NCBI GenBank assembly: GCA_017557405.1
Contig: JAFYYV010000053.1
Coordinates: 1 to 64,000, forward strand
Reading direction: 5' to 3'
DNA length: 64,000 nucleotides
From: Prevotella sp.
Lineage (GTDB): Bacteria; Bacteroidota; Bacteroidia; Bacteroidales; Bacteroidaceae
Shown one piece after another: positions 26,363 to 35,800 of this stretch. Positions within the stretch are counted from its first letter, which is position 1; each line of letters begins with the position of its first letter. A program made the translations under genes and the position numbers. The notes beneath the pieces are model-generated. The model did no database searches, was not told the origin of the DNA, and worked only from the letters and a program-made list of their open reading frames with translations.

Positions 26363-26988
26363 TGCAAGACTACGCAACCGATTTCTGGCACGGTATGGAC
26401 GACCTGCATGGATTCTCCTTTTACCGAAAACCCATTCAGAACATCGAGCCATGCCGTGCCATCACGGTAGTAGATGTCTATTGCTACCTTGTCGGTCACT
26501 ATGCCAAGCCGCAGACCGACACACTCCGCTCTCTGACATCACCTTCGGAAGCCAAGAAGTACAAGGCAACCCACTTCGACTACTGCACATTCTCGGGATT
26601 GTTTCGCAAACGGAACGAGAAGGAGCTGATACTGCACTCCGGATTGATGTGCCTTGATTTTGACCATGTCGGAAATCCCGACAGGTTCAAAGAGCGACTT
26701 CTGAAGCATGACTACTTCGATACTGAACTGATGTTCACAAGTCCCTCAGGCGATGGCGTGAAGTGGATTATCCCCATCGACTTGAAAGGATGGGAGCATT
26801 CCCGCTATTTCAAGGCTGTAGCCAACTGCATTGAGTCAACTGGATTACCACCTGTGGATAAGTCGGGAAGCGATGTGGCTCGTTCCTGCTTCCTGCCCTA
26901 CGACCCACAGGCATACATTAACCCTAAATACTCGGAATATGTCAAAGAAAATATTTTCCGCCCCAGATTGGGAGAATGCCCCTTCTAA
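26359..26988 (+). CDS. BT4734/VirE-N domain protein (primase-associated)
   Basis: 209 aa. Matches the BT4734-like domain usually fused to the N-terminus of element-borne primase/helicases: TLRSLTSPSEAKKYKATHFDYCTFSGLF, SGLMCLDFDHVGNPDRFKERL, MFTSPSGDGVKWIIPIDL and SGSDVARSCFLPYDPQAYINP. It is probably a primase-polymerase-like part of the element's replication machine. The start at 26359 overlaps the previous stop; the frame extends upstream within the HTH gene. The next gene begins 50 nt before this one ends, in the +1 frame relative to it. Confidence 0.8.
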   Translation: MMQDYATDFWHGMDDLHGFSFYRKPIQNIEPCRAITVVDVYCYLVGHYAKPQTDTLRSLTSPSEAKKYKATHFDYCTFSGLFRKRNEKELILHSGLMCLDFDHVGNPDRFKERLLKHDYFDTELMFTSPSGDGVKWIIPIDLKGWEHSRYFKAVANCIESTGLPPVDKSGSDVARSCFLPYDPQAYINPKYSEYVKENIFRPRLGECPF

Positions 26989-28744
26989 ACAAGAGGCTTC
27001 GCTCCCAGCCTTGCAGACACATGATTCACATGAGTCTGTAACAGACCTCGCGGCTGACATCGAGCGAGTAGTTAAGGAGATTGAGGCCAATGGTGTTGAC
27101 ATTGCTCCCGATTATGCTATGTGGGTGAATGTTGGTTTCGCTTTGGCCGATGGATTGGGAGAACAAGGGCGAGACTTCTTTCACAGAGTCAGCCGACTCC
27201 ATTCCGATTATGACCCAGCGAACACAAACAAGCAGTTTACTCATTGTCTGAATGGCAGAGGTTCAGGTGTGACCATCGCCTCCTTCTTCCATTATGCAGC
27301 CCGGGCAGGTATTGAACTCCACCACTCTTCTAATACCATTTTACCAAATTACCAAAATGGTAAAACGGCAAAATGGGTAAAATCAGAAAGCGAACTGCCT
27401 CACTTCCCCGAAGATATTTTCGGAGCTTTGCCGCCCTTCTTACGGAAAGTAGTCGGCAATGCCATCTCCATTGAAGACCGCGATGTGATACTGCTTGGAG
27501 CCATTGGCTGTCTATCCGTCTGCTTCTACAATGTGTGTGGTGTCTATGATGAACGTGTGGTTTACTCTAACCTTTATCTGTTTGTTGTGGCCGAAGCTGG
27601 TATGGGCAAAGGAGCTTTGACGCTCTGCCGTGAACTTGTGGTACCCATCAATCAACGTCTGCACGAACAGACTGCTCAGAGGATGATTGAATATAAGCGT
27701 GAACTGTCCGAGTATCAGAAGTGCAAAGGCAAAAATCCTGAAGCGATGGAGCCAGTTACTCCACCACAGAAGACTCTTATCATTCCAGCCAATAGCAGCG
27801 CAAGCTCTTTGATTAGCATACTGCATGACAACGATGGTATAGGGCTACTCTTTGAGACCGAGGGTGACACGCTTAGCCAGACGCTCAAATCCGAGCATGG
27901 CAATTACTCCGACTTGCTCCGAAAGGCGTTCCATCATGAAACAATCAGTATGAGCCGTCGCAAAGATAGAGAATACTTGGAAATCGACAATCCGAGAGTC
28001 TCTGTAGTCTTGGCTGGTACTCCCGAACAGATACGCCACCTCATACCCGATGCGGAAAACGGACTGCTCAGCCGATTCATCTTCTATTTTATTCCCTTTC
28101 GTCGAGGAATACGCGATGTCTTCGCCACCGATGATGTGACTCGCTCGAAACATGCTGTATTCAAGATTTTGGGTGATGAATTTCTACACTTGCTCGATAA
28201 ATTAATGAATCAAGGTTCTTTTGTATTCGTATTGCCAACTCATCTTCAACATCGCTTTGTTGAGTGGCTGGCCAGACTCAATGATGAGTGTTGCGATGAA
28301 GTTGACAATGGTATGCAGGGAATCGTCCGTCGGTTGGGACTTATTGCCTTTCGCATGATGATGCTGTTTACAGCCATTCGTGCATTCGACAGCTCCCTAC
28401 CGCCAACCAGAACTCCAGACGGAAGGATTATTCTGGAGTGTTCCGAAGAGGATTTCAATACGGTGTTGTGTATTTGTGAGATCTTGCTCTATCACTCTAT
28501 ACACATCTATTTGAAGTTGCGTCTGACGAACAATCGCAATGTCCTCCCCGAAATGGAAACTGGTGTCAATGCCCGTCGCTATGCGTTGTATCACAAGCTC
28601 CCTGATGAATTCGACAAATCCGTTTACGACCGAATCGTTTCTGAAGTGAACGAGAATCCCAACACTGCCGCCAAGTGGATTGACAAGTTCATTCAGGACG
28701 GACGACTCAAGCGAACGAGCAAAGGCAATTATGTGAAGAGTTAG
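26939..28744 (+). CDS. DUF3987 helicase-like protein with PriCT-2 domain
   Basis: 601 aa. A PriCT-2 primase C-terminal domain (residues about 25-105, ERVVKEIEANGVDIAPDYAMWVNVGFALA) is followed by the DUF3987 P-loop region with Walker A-like AEAGMGKGAL, LFETEGDTLSQTLKSEHGNYSDLLRKAFHHE and VVLAGTPEQIRHLI. It is probably the replicative helicase/primase of the element. I take ATG 26939 (MSKKIFSAPDW); the frame is open 36 codons upstream but only within the other gene. In many elements the preceding protein and this one are a single chain, so the 50-nt overlap is notable. Confidence 0.82.
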   Translation: MSKKIFSAPDWENAPSKQEASLPALQTHDSHESVTDLAADIERVVKEIEANGVDIAPDYAMWVNVGFALADGLGEQGRDFFHRVSRLHSDYDPANTNKQFTHCLNGRGSGVTIASFFHYAARAGIELHHSSNTILPNYQNGKTAKWVKSESELPHFPEDIFGALPPFLRKVVGNAISIEDRDVILLGAIGCLSVCFYNVCGVYDERVVYSNLYLFVVAEAGMGKGALTLCRELVVPINQRLHEQTAQRMIEYKRELSEYQKCKGKNPEAMEPVTPPQKTLIIPANSSASSLISILHDNDGIGLLFETEGDTLSQTLKSEHGNYSDLLRKAFHHETISMSRRKDREYLEIDNPRVSVVLAGTPEQIRHLIPDAENGLLSRFIFYFIPFRRGIRDVFATDDVTRSKHAVFKILGDEFLHLLDKLMNQGSFVFVLPTHLQHRFVEWLARLNDECCDEVDNGMQGIVRRLGLIAFRMMMLFTAIRAFDSSLPPTRTPDGRIILECSEEDFNTVLCICEILLYHSIHIYLKLRLTNNRNVLPEMETGVNARRYALYHKLPDEFDKSVYDRIVSEVNENPNTAAKWIDKFIQDGRLKRTSKGNYVKS

Positions 28745-28786
28745 AAAAGTATTAAACCGGGCGAAAGCCCAAAAAAGAAAAACGAA

Positions 28787-29194
28787 ATGAAGAAAATTAA
28801 ATTTAATGTTTCCCCATCATCTCCATTCAATATGAGGAAATCAAAGGCTGGCAAAAAGGGCCAGCAGCGTGTGAGAACCGAGTGTCGTAACTTCCTTACA
28901 TCTGATGAACTTGCCAAGTTCGAATCAGTCGATGTTAGCGACGATCCTATTTTGGAGGAATACCAATCTCTTTTCATGGAGCAGGTGTTCAGTGCAACTC
29001 ATGATGAAGATATGGTTTCGACCTATGAGTTGTCTGCCTATCGCAATTCTATTGCAGAATTGTTGTTTAGAGCAGATATTGTTTGCGATTCGAAGCCAAA
29101 GGCTTCTTACATAGCAGACCTTGGTTTCCGTACTTCGAACAAAGTGCTTAGTGAATTTCATTTTGTGGATTACGAATTATCTAATGCAGAATAA
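28787..29194 (+). CDS. Hypothetical protein of the mobilizable element
   Basis: 135 aa, basic N-terminus (MKKIKFNVSPSSPFNMRKSKAGKKGQQRVRTECRNF) and acidic middle. I do not recognise the family. It sits between the helicase and a DUF6291-like gene with only 5 nt to the latter, so it is probably part of the replication/mobilization operon. Confidence 0.6.
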   Translation: MKKIKFNVSPSSPFNMRKSKAGKKGQQRVRTECRNFLTSDELAKFESVDVSDDPILEEYQSLFMEQVFSATHDEDMVSTYELSAYRNSIAELLFRADIVCDSKPKASYIADLGFRTSNKVLSEFHFVDYELSNAE

Positions 29195-29199
29195 CGACT

Positions 29200-29742
29200 A
29201 TGAAAAACTTGAATATTCCTATTGATCATCTTGTGATGTTGGCAGAACTTGATGATAAGGACGCGGGACTGATGGCAAAAGCCATCGCCCAGTATGCCAA
29301 CAAGGGTATTGCTCCTTCGTTCAGCAATAGTGCGCTCAAAGCAATCTTCACCCTGTTTCGCTCCAATATCGAAGCGCAACGCGAATCTTCTGCAAAACGC
29401 AGCGAAATCAATACGACTAATGCCATGGGCAAGAAGTCGGCTGCAAAAAAGAAGGTTGTCAAGAAAGTGACATCTACTGATAGCGAATCGCAGCAAATCG
29501 CAGACGATGTTACAGAAACATCAGACGTAGTTGAAGAATCGCTCCCTCTTGATGCAATCGAAGCGGTATATCCCAAACTCGGTACTTATCGCAATGAATC
29601 GCTCTCCATTTGGGAATCTTTCAGCGAAGAGAAGAAACGTAAGGCCATCGGTTTTGTTCAAACCTACATCAGTCAAACGCCTAACGCTATTGACCAGATG
29701 TATCTGAACAGATACCTCGGGGCTGAACCTTGGGAGAAGTAA
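29200..29742 (+). CDS. DUF6291-like accessory replication protein
   Basis: 180 aa. The N-terminal 65 residues (DHLVMLAELDDKDAGLMAKAIAQYANKGIAPSFSNSALKAIFTLFRSNIEAQRES) resemble the DUF6291 domain common in Bacteroidales elements and phages. A Lys-rich linker (KKSAAKKKVVKKV) and a C-terminal helical region with a YPKLGTYRNESLSIWESFSEEKKRKAIGFVQTYI segment follow. The role is unknown; DNA binding through the linker is plausible. The family assignment is from memory. Confidence 0.55.
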   Translation: MKNLNIPIDHLVMLAELDDKDAGLMAKAIAQYANKGIAPSFSNSALKAIFTLFRSNIEAQRESSAKRSEINTTNAMGKKSAAKKKVVKKVTSTDSESQQIADDVTETSDVVEESLPLDAIEAVYPKLGTYRNESLSIWESFSEEKKRKAIGFVQTYISQTPNAIDQMYLNRYLGAEPWEK

Positions 29743-29760
29743 GCCGTAACGAGTCTGCTT

Positions 29761-29840
29761 GCAGACCTTATAACCCTTTGGTGTAGCCTAATACACCAAG
29801 CACACTTGGCTGTTAGGCTCTCCTAGGGGTTGAGGTCTGC
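29761..29840. promoter_or_regulatory. Highly structured 80-nt element before the relaxase (candidate oriT)
   Basis: Nested inverted repeats: GCAGACC (29761-29767) with GGTCTGC (29834-29840); AACCC (29772-29776) with GGGTT (29827-29831); AGCCTAA (29785-29791) with TTAGGCT (29813-29819); and, alternatively, GGTGTA with TACACC (29780-29797) and CCAAG with CTTGG (29796-29809). It lies between coding genes and 67 nt upstream of the MobV relaxase, where the transfer origin is expected. A second palindrome AGAGC-AA-GCTCT follows at 29849-29860. A structured RNA is the alternative. Confidence 0.6.
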
Positions 29841-29906
29841 CTAATGAAAGAGCAAGCTCTGGCAGAATAATCACTTTTATGTTAAACCATTATACAGGAT
29901 AACTAT

Positions 29907-31337
29907 ATGGGTAAAGGTAAAAAAGCTATGCTCGAAGTCAGCAAAATGAAGATGACTCCAGCACTCAGCGCAGAACATCAGCGCAAATGGGATGAGTCCC
30001 GATGGGAATGTAAACTTGATGACCCTGAACGCAATTACGACAAGAGTCGTGCGCACCTAAACTTTGAGGTACGCAAGGGTGGTGTCATCGCACCAGTAGA
30101 TCAATCAGTCTGCATCAAGGAAAAAGTAGATGCACGTATCGCAGAATGGAAAGCCGAAAGGCTTGCTGCAACAGGAAAAGAACCGATAGTCAGAAGCACT
30201 CAACATCTCTCTGTTTCTCTCGTTATTGGTGGTAATAGTGAACGCATGAATGAACTTGCATTCGGAGATCAGGTGCTTCAAGAGCGAGGAAACAACGCTC
30301 ACATCAAGCGTATGCCTGAGATAGAGCAGTTCGCTCTCGACAATTACAAGGCACTCGCAGAAAGAATCGGTGAGAATAACATCATTTCCTTTATCGCTCA
30401 TTGTGACGAGAAAAATTGTCACATTCATGCTACCATCACTCCTATCTTGGAGAATGGTCGTTTGTCTGCCAAGGACATGTTCGGAGGCGGTTCTCTTGTT
30501 GCAGCTCGCGACAAGATGCGAGAATGGCACGATTGGTATGCTGCCGTCAATGAGAAGTGGGGATTGGAACGTGGCGATGATATTCACGAAACAGGCGCAC
30601 GTCACAAGTCTCTCGAAGAGCATAATCGTGAACTGCATCGCGAGAACAAGTCTCTTGAAGAGGAACTTGAAACCAAGCGTCGTGCTGTAAAGGGACTCAC
30701 CACCATGATAGAGAATCTTACTCGTCGGCAGGAAGAAATCCAATCACGGATTGAGGAGCTTGAAGCTAAACAACAGGAATCCGACTCCAATAAGGAGGAT
30801 ATCTTGCGTCAGATAAAGTTCCTCAATCAAACGCTGACTGAAATTAGAGTCAATTTGAGAGAAAAGAAAGGAAAGCTTGACCAAGTTAATCAGGAATTAG
30901 ACAGTCTCAAATCTACCTACAATACCAAATTGAAAGGGTTGGATGCTATCATGAAGAAGGACAATGTCATGATAGACTATATCAACACAGATGCCGAGAT
31001 TATCCTCAAAGCTTCCATTTTTGATCAAGTGCTATATGAAGCAGTCAAAATATGCCGAGAAATACCCGAAGCTGAGGCAATGGCAGAAGACACATTCATT
31101 GATGACCGTAACAATTTCCGTTGGAAGGATGTGCTAAGCACAGGTCTGAGAGTCTTCATTGCCGGAATAGATGGCGCGACTGGTGTAGCCCAAGTGTCAG
31201 GCGGTGGCGGTACATCAAACGATATGCCGTGGCGAGACAAGGACGAAGACTTTCTCGATTGGGCCCGCCGTGTTATGCGATATGCCCATGCCAAACATTA
31301 TCCTGGTAATAGGTTCAAACGGACGCTGAGCAAATAA
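29907..31337 (+). CDS. MobV-family relaxase (Mob/Pre)
   Basis: 476-aa plasmid-mobilization relaxase, which nicks oriT and leads the DNA strand into the recipient. The Mob_Pre domain fills the first 230 residues: NYDKSRAHLNFEV, STQHLSVSLVIGGN, and the metal-binding triad HCDEKNCHIHATITP (usual form HxDExxPHxH). A long coiled coil (about 235-345) follows, then a C-terminal part of unknown role ending in RVMRYAHAKHYPGNRFKRTLSK. No coupling protein or type IV secretion genes are in the window. Confidence 0.9.
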   Translation: MGKGKKAMLEVSKMKMTPALSAEHQRKWDESRWECKLDDPERNYDKSRAHLNFEVRKGGVIAPVDQSVCIKEKVDARIAEWKAERLAATGKEPIVRSTQHLSVSLVIGGNSERMNELAFGDQVLQERGNNAHIKRMPEIEQFALDNYKALAERIGENNIISFIAHCDEKNCHIHATITPILENGRLSAKDMFGGGSLVAARDKMREWHDWYAAVNEKWGLERGDDIHETGARHKSLEEHNRELHRENKSLEEELETKRRAVKGLTTMIENLTRRQEEIQSRIEELEAKQQESDSNKEDILRQIKFLNQTLTEIRVNLREKKGKLDQVNQELDSLKSTYNTKLKGLDAIMKKDNVMIDYINTDAEIILKASIFDQVLYEAVKICREIPEAEAMAEDTFIDDRNNFRWKDVLSTGLRVFIAGIDGATGVAQVSGGGGTSNDMPWRDKDEDFLDWARRVMRYAHAKHYPGNRFKRTLSK

Positions 31338-31361
31338 TCCTTGCGCGCATACGTATATAAT

Positions 31362-31400
31362 AATGAGTGGGTGCTCCCAATTGGGGAAAACCTACTCATT
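31362..31400. terminator. Hairpin after the relaxase gene
   Basis: AATGAGTGGGT pairs with ACCTACTCATT (one bulge) around an inner CTCCCAATTGGGG. Only a short T stretch follows, so the strength as a terminator is uncertain. Confidence 0.5.
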
Positions 31401-31417
31401 TGTCTTATCCGATAGAA

Positions 31418-31464
31418 CATTTGTCCGAGTCTTACAAAATTTTATGGATAGTGTCGGACAAATG
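31418..31464. terminator. 11-bp inverted repeat between convergent operons
   Basis: CATTTGTCCGA and TCGGACAAATG, perfect arms, 25-nt spacer, followed by CTTTTGTT. It is located between the ends of the mobilization genes and the defense operon and may stop transcription from both sides. Confidence 0.5.
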
Positions 31465-31520
31465 CTTTTGTTACCTTAGACATTCTTAATCATAGTCTTC
31501 CATATAAGTTGATTACTTAA

Positions 31521-32048
31521 TCAATCTTCCGGCGCATCAAACACTTCTATTGAGACGCATCTTGTGCCTTTTAGTCCAAGGAGACCCTTTTTGACGAGAT
31601 TCTCTGCCTGGCCTTCAGCATCACTGCCGCTGACAGCTGTAATACTGAGCAGTTCCTTCTCGCCAAGTTCAGTTTCAATCTCCACTTTATAGTGGTGAAT
31701 AGACTCACGCATATTGCCTTGCAATGCCCTTTCAACCATTGATGTTTCCCAGTTGATTTTGTCAGCAGGAGCCTTGCGGATATTCTTCAGCAGCTTTACC
31801 TTGACGGGCGCATCTGTGCCATCAGGATTAACCTTACGGAAGCGTTTGCATCCACATGAGCAAGCCCAGATAGGAGGACGACGGGGAATGTTGTCACCTC
31901 CCATGATACCTTCCTTACGGTATTCCAGCATGAAATCAACTTCTGTCATATCACCAGTGCCGTAGATAATATCCACGACACGTTCACCACAAACAGGGCA
32001 CTTGCTCGGTTTGCGCTCAACATTGATAATTCTTGGACGTTCTAACAT
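31521..32048 (-). CDS. Zinc-ribbon protein, last gene of the RecQ-fusion block
   Basis: 175 aa. Two Cys pairs (CPVCGE near residue 17 and CSCGCKRF near residue 65) probably bind one zinc ion. The rest (about 75-175) is an alpha/beta region without known signature: VERALQGNMRESIHHYKVEIETELGEKELLSITAVSG. I do not recognise the family. It begins 6 nt after the coiled-coil gene and is therefore part of the same unit. Nucleic-acid binding or an adaptor role is inference from the zinc ribbon. Confidence 0.65.
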   Translation of the reverse strand: MLERPRIINVERKPSKCPVCGERVVDIIYGTGDMTEVDFMLEYRKEGIMGGDNIPRRPPIWACSCGCKRFRKVNPDGTDAPVKVKLLKNIRKAPADKINWETSMVERALQGNMRESIHHYKVEIETELGEKELLSITAVSGSDAEGQAENLVKKGLLGLKGTRCVSIEVFDAPED

Positions 32049-32054
32049 AAACGT

Positions 32055-32852
32055 TTATTTGATGAAGTGAATGATTAGTAAGATAATGAACGCTGCAATT
32101 ATTATCCATCTGTTAATATTGATGTTTTTTGCTGTTTCGTTCTTTGATGTTTCTAAAGTCTTCTGTAGTGATTCTGTAGATGATTTTAATGTGGAATGTA
32201 TCTGTTCACATGCAGTCTTTATTTCATGACTCAAAGAATCAACCTGGGAGAGTTGTGAGCTGATATTATCTGCTTTGCCATGTAGTGACTCTATCTTTTC
32301 AGCTATACCATCTGCTTTGCCTATTATCTCGTCACTCTTTTGTTTAAGGTCATTCAGCACAGCATCCTGACTTTCCTGAGACTCTTTTAGATCTTTTGAG
32401 ATTTGAGAAAGAGATTCCTTGACTGCCTGGATTTCTGACGTAGCCTTTTTTATCTCATCCTTTAGCGCATTCAAGTCTTGGACATGCTTATCCAGTTTAC
32501 CAATTTGTTCGGTAAATCTTTCAATTACAGGCTCTGTTTTGGCTTTGAAATCCGTACTTGTCTTTTCCACTTCAGCTTCAAATGAGCGAATAACTTCAGC
32601 ACAAGTTGAGCCAACTCGTGTTATTGCCTCTTCATATTCACGGGACAGAGCCCCTTCGCGTGCTCGCAGATCAGATGCCCATGACCGAAGGCTTACACAG
32701 AGAGCTTTAACAGCAGAAACATATTCTCTGACTTCCTTCTGCAACTCTGAGCTTGCATTGACAGTTGATTCTACCTGCTTCCTTGCAGATTCGACTTCAT
32801 TCAGGCTGGCTTCCATTTTAGCCAACGATGCTAATAATTCATTTGATTCCAT
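32055..32852 (-). CDS. Coiled-coil protein with C-terminal membrane anchor
   Basis: 265 aa. Residues about 5-240 are almost entirely helical with long heptad patterns (ELLASLAKMEASLNEVESARKQVES, LKESLSQISKDLKESQ-like). The last 22 residues (RWIIIAAFIILLIIHFIK) form one transmembrane helix, making it tail-anchored with the coiled coil in the cytoplasm. The frame opens 26 codons earlier, but that part overlaps the RecQ-fusion gene; I take ATG 32852, 16 nt after that gene. No family is recognised. In a defense block such a protein may be the membrane-acting or oligomerizing component; this is inference. Confidence 0.7.
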   Translation of the reverse strand: MESNELLASLAKMEASLNEVESARKQVESTVNASSELQKEVREYVSAVKALCVSLRSWASDLRAREGALSREYEEAITRVGSTCAEVIRSFEAEVEKTSTDFKAKTEPVIERFTEQIGKLDKHVQDLNALKDEIKKATSEIQAVKESLSQISKDLKESQESQDAVLNDLKQKSDEIIGKADGIAEKIESLHGKADNISSQLSQVDSLSHEIKTACEQIHSTLKSSTESLQKTLETSKNETAKNININRWIIIAAFIILLIIHFIK

Positions 32853-32868
32853 ATAGCTAATATGTTTA

Positions 32869-35800
32869 TTATTCAGATAAGTAATTGTCCTTAAACCCAT
32901 TGAGCCATTCATTGTGCAAATCAACTTCACACAGCATGTCCCAGATTCGCATTTGACTTATTTCTTCCTCAGTGGCGGCATTACGTCCATCGACTGTAAA
33001 TGCACGTTTGAACTCCTCCATCTTCTGATAGAAGTATTGCTTGTCATCTGTTCTTTTGTGGAACTCCCGATAACCACGCATATAACTATTCTTCAATTCT
33101 TCTTGCAAGTTGCGATTTGCTCCCACTTTGAGATATGTAAGGCAATATACATTCAAAAAGTCCAATGTCGGGTTTGGCTCAGCTATAGCTCTTCTTATTA
33201 AACGCACTGCACCTTGCAAGTGTTTGATGTTATCTTTTGGAGAACTGGTACCAACTACATCATCATCTATAACCCTCATATATTTGAAAAGGATATCATA
33301 CGATGACTCTTTTCCTTCTTTAGTGTCATCGGTAAGAGAGAAATCCTGCCCACTCTCAGTTTGGTAATCCTTACGAGCGTATTTAGAATTGAAGTAGTAG
33401 TAAATGTAGTCTTTAAGAGCTTCATTTGCATCTTTCCAATTATCCCCATAGCTAACACCTTCCATGCAGAATGAACGGATGTCATCAATAGCTTGTTTCC
33501 GCTTTACAGCAATTTTTTCATAAATAAACTCTGTCAGGTAACCCAAACATTTGTGAACTTCATTTTCACCTCTGTAGTTTGGAACTTTATTGATTTCTTG
33601 AACTGCTCTTTCCTTTGTATAGTACCTTTCAAGAAAAGATTGCAATGCTCGATAATAGGAACCATCCTTTTTCCTTACGGCGACAACACGATAGACCTTC
33701 TTACCATAATCTTCTGTAAAATCATCAATGAGGCCAATACAACACATTCTATAGATAGCCTTGGCTATGTCACTCTTGTCTCTGAGGATTTCAAGACTAT
33801 CCTTATTTGTATCGTACTCTATTCCGGTCTCAATATTCCGTACACGACGCGCAGCACCTTCTTTCCATATCAAATAGACTTTCTCTTGTATGCCACCATT
33901 ATCAAACAGATAAATAGGGATGGAAGATATGAAAGCGACGACCTCTGTTCCTTCTTTAGCTTCAAGCACCTTCTGCAAGAAATCTGACACTTGAACAGTA
34001 TCTTTTAGTTCAGCATCGTTTCCATAGAAAATCTGAGTTTTAGAGCGGCTTAAGAGTTCAAACATAGTCCTCTTTTCGACGAGTGTACCTTTGAAGTTGT
34101 TATTATAAAAGTACATTACCGTTTCAAAGTCAACGTTCTGGTATTCAAAAGCTCTGGCTGGAATGGACAACCCGGATTGCCGGAGCAGTTCTTCCAAGTC
34201 ATTTTTATAAACATACCCTCTTCCTGCGTCAGGAACTCTCCTTAATTGACACTGATTATAAACGGAACATTCTCCTTCACAAGGCCCTCTGTTACAACGT
34301 TGGCAATCTTGATTACATAGACGGAAGGCAAATCGTTGGTTACAAACATCGCAATGAAGCTTTACCATGTCCTTTTCCGGCGTACAATAATCAAAATATC
34401 GCTCATCAATGGAGAGTCCATAGTGATCTAATATTTCCTGTAAGTCTCCATCGTAAAACCATTTGTTTCGGATGATGGACATCGGGAAGTTATTGACGGG
34501 ACAGCTACGGTTAATTCTGACAAGTTTGTAATCTGCTAACAGGATGCATGATAAAGCCATCTTTCTGTCACGTCCAGCACGTCCGGCCTCCTGAACAAAG
34601 CTCTCCAAGGAACTGGAATAGTTCATGTTCACCGTAAAGCGCACATTCGGTTTGTCAATACCCATACCGAATGCCTTTGTTGCTACCATTAAAGGCAATT
34701 TGTTATCGCGGAACAAGTCGAGGTTTTCAAACGATTCCCTGTCAATCTCGTCAGCATCGTCTCCATCCCCGCTACCCATAAAAGTACCTAACTTATGAAC
34801 GCTTTCGCATAATGAATCTTTATTTGCGTTTACGGATATGCCTGTGTTGTTTTTATGCGGACAAAAAACGATTCCTGCCTGAGCGTATTCTTCTGAATCC
34901 CTAAAGAAATCTTCGGGTAATTCAACAGACAAATCATCATCAATACTTCCTTCGATATTCTGACGCTCATTAAAACGTTCTTTTATCAGCGCAACAGATT
35001 CTGGTTCCTCCAGTTCCTCAATGAATCCAGGAATTTTTTCCAGGTAGTCTTTCAAGAAATCTTGTTTGGACGGATAAACACTCCATTTACTTGTCATTTT
35101 GACCGCTTTTGGCAGGCCATCGTCAAGCATGTGGTTTCTGTCATAGTATTCATCTTCCTCACATACGACGGGAACTCGTTCTATCTTATACTGTAGTTCA
35201 AGGCGGTTTGTATTTTCCTCCCTTATAATTGTGTCGGAATCAAGTTCAAAAGCTCCATCGCCAGACAACTCGCGTTCTACGTCAGCTAAAACGTCAAAGG
35301 ATGCAGTTGCTGTAAGTCCGAACAACGTTAAATGCTTATCACCGTCCTTTTGTTTAGGTAACACATATTGATAGAGATTCCTTCCAAGGTGCAAATAAGT
35401 AAAACGGAAATCATGGCCCCATTCCGAAACGCAGTGTACTTCATCAATAACACCATAGCTAAAGTAAACACCTACATTGTGCATGTTTCTCAACTTCTCA
35501 CGGAAGCTGTATGTACATAGCCGTTCCGGTGAGAGGAATACAAACTGTACCATTGATGTTTCCATCATCTTTGCCCGTTTCTCTTTCTCTTGGGCATCGA
35601 CAATGGAGTTGATATACGTACAGGTGTCGATGCCTGCCTTTATCAGTCCATCATACTGGTCTGCCATAAGAGACCTAAGCGGGTCAACTACCAACGTTAC
35701 TCCGGGCTGAAGCATGGCAGCCAATTGGTATGTCAAAGACTTACCGCCACCAGTAGGTAGCAGACCTATGACGCTCTTATTCTGGAGGGCGCGGCTTAAT

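Noticed and set aside
29761..29840. tRNA or known riboswitch
   Set aside because: The folded segment has no T-loop (GTTCGANTC) or acceptor-like end, and no riboswitch core I know; the relaxase context favours oriT.
31386..31400. Fifth copy of the island motif (GAAAACCTACTCATT) on the plus strand
   Set aside because: Only the first eight bases agree and no TAnnTTTG box lies at the 23-nt offset; it is part of a hairpin arm.
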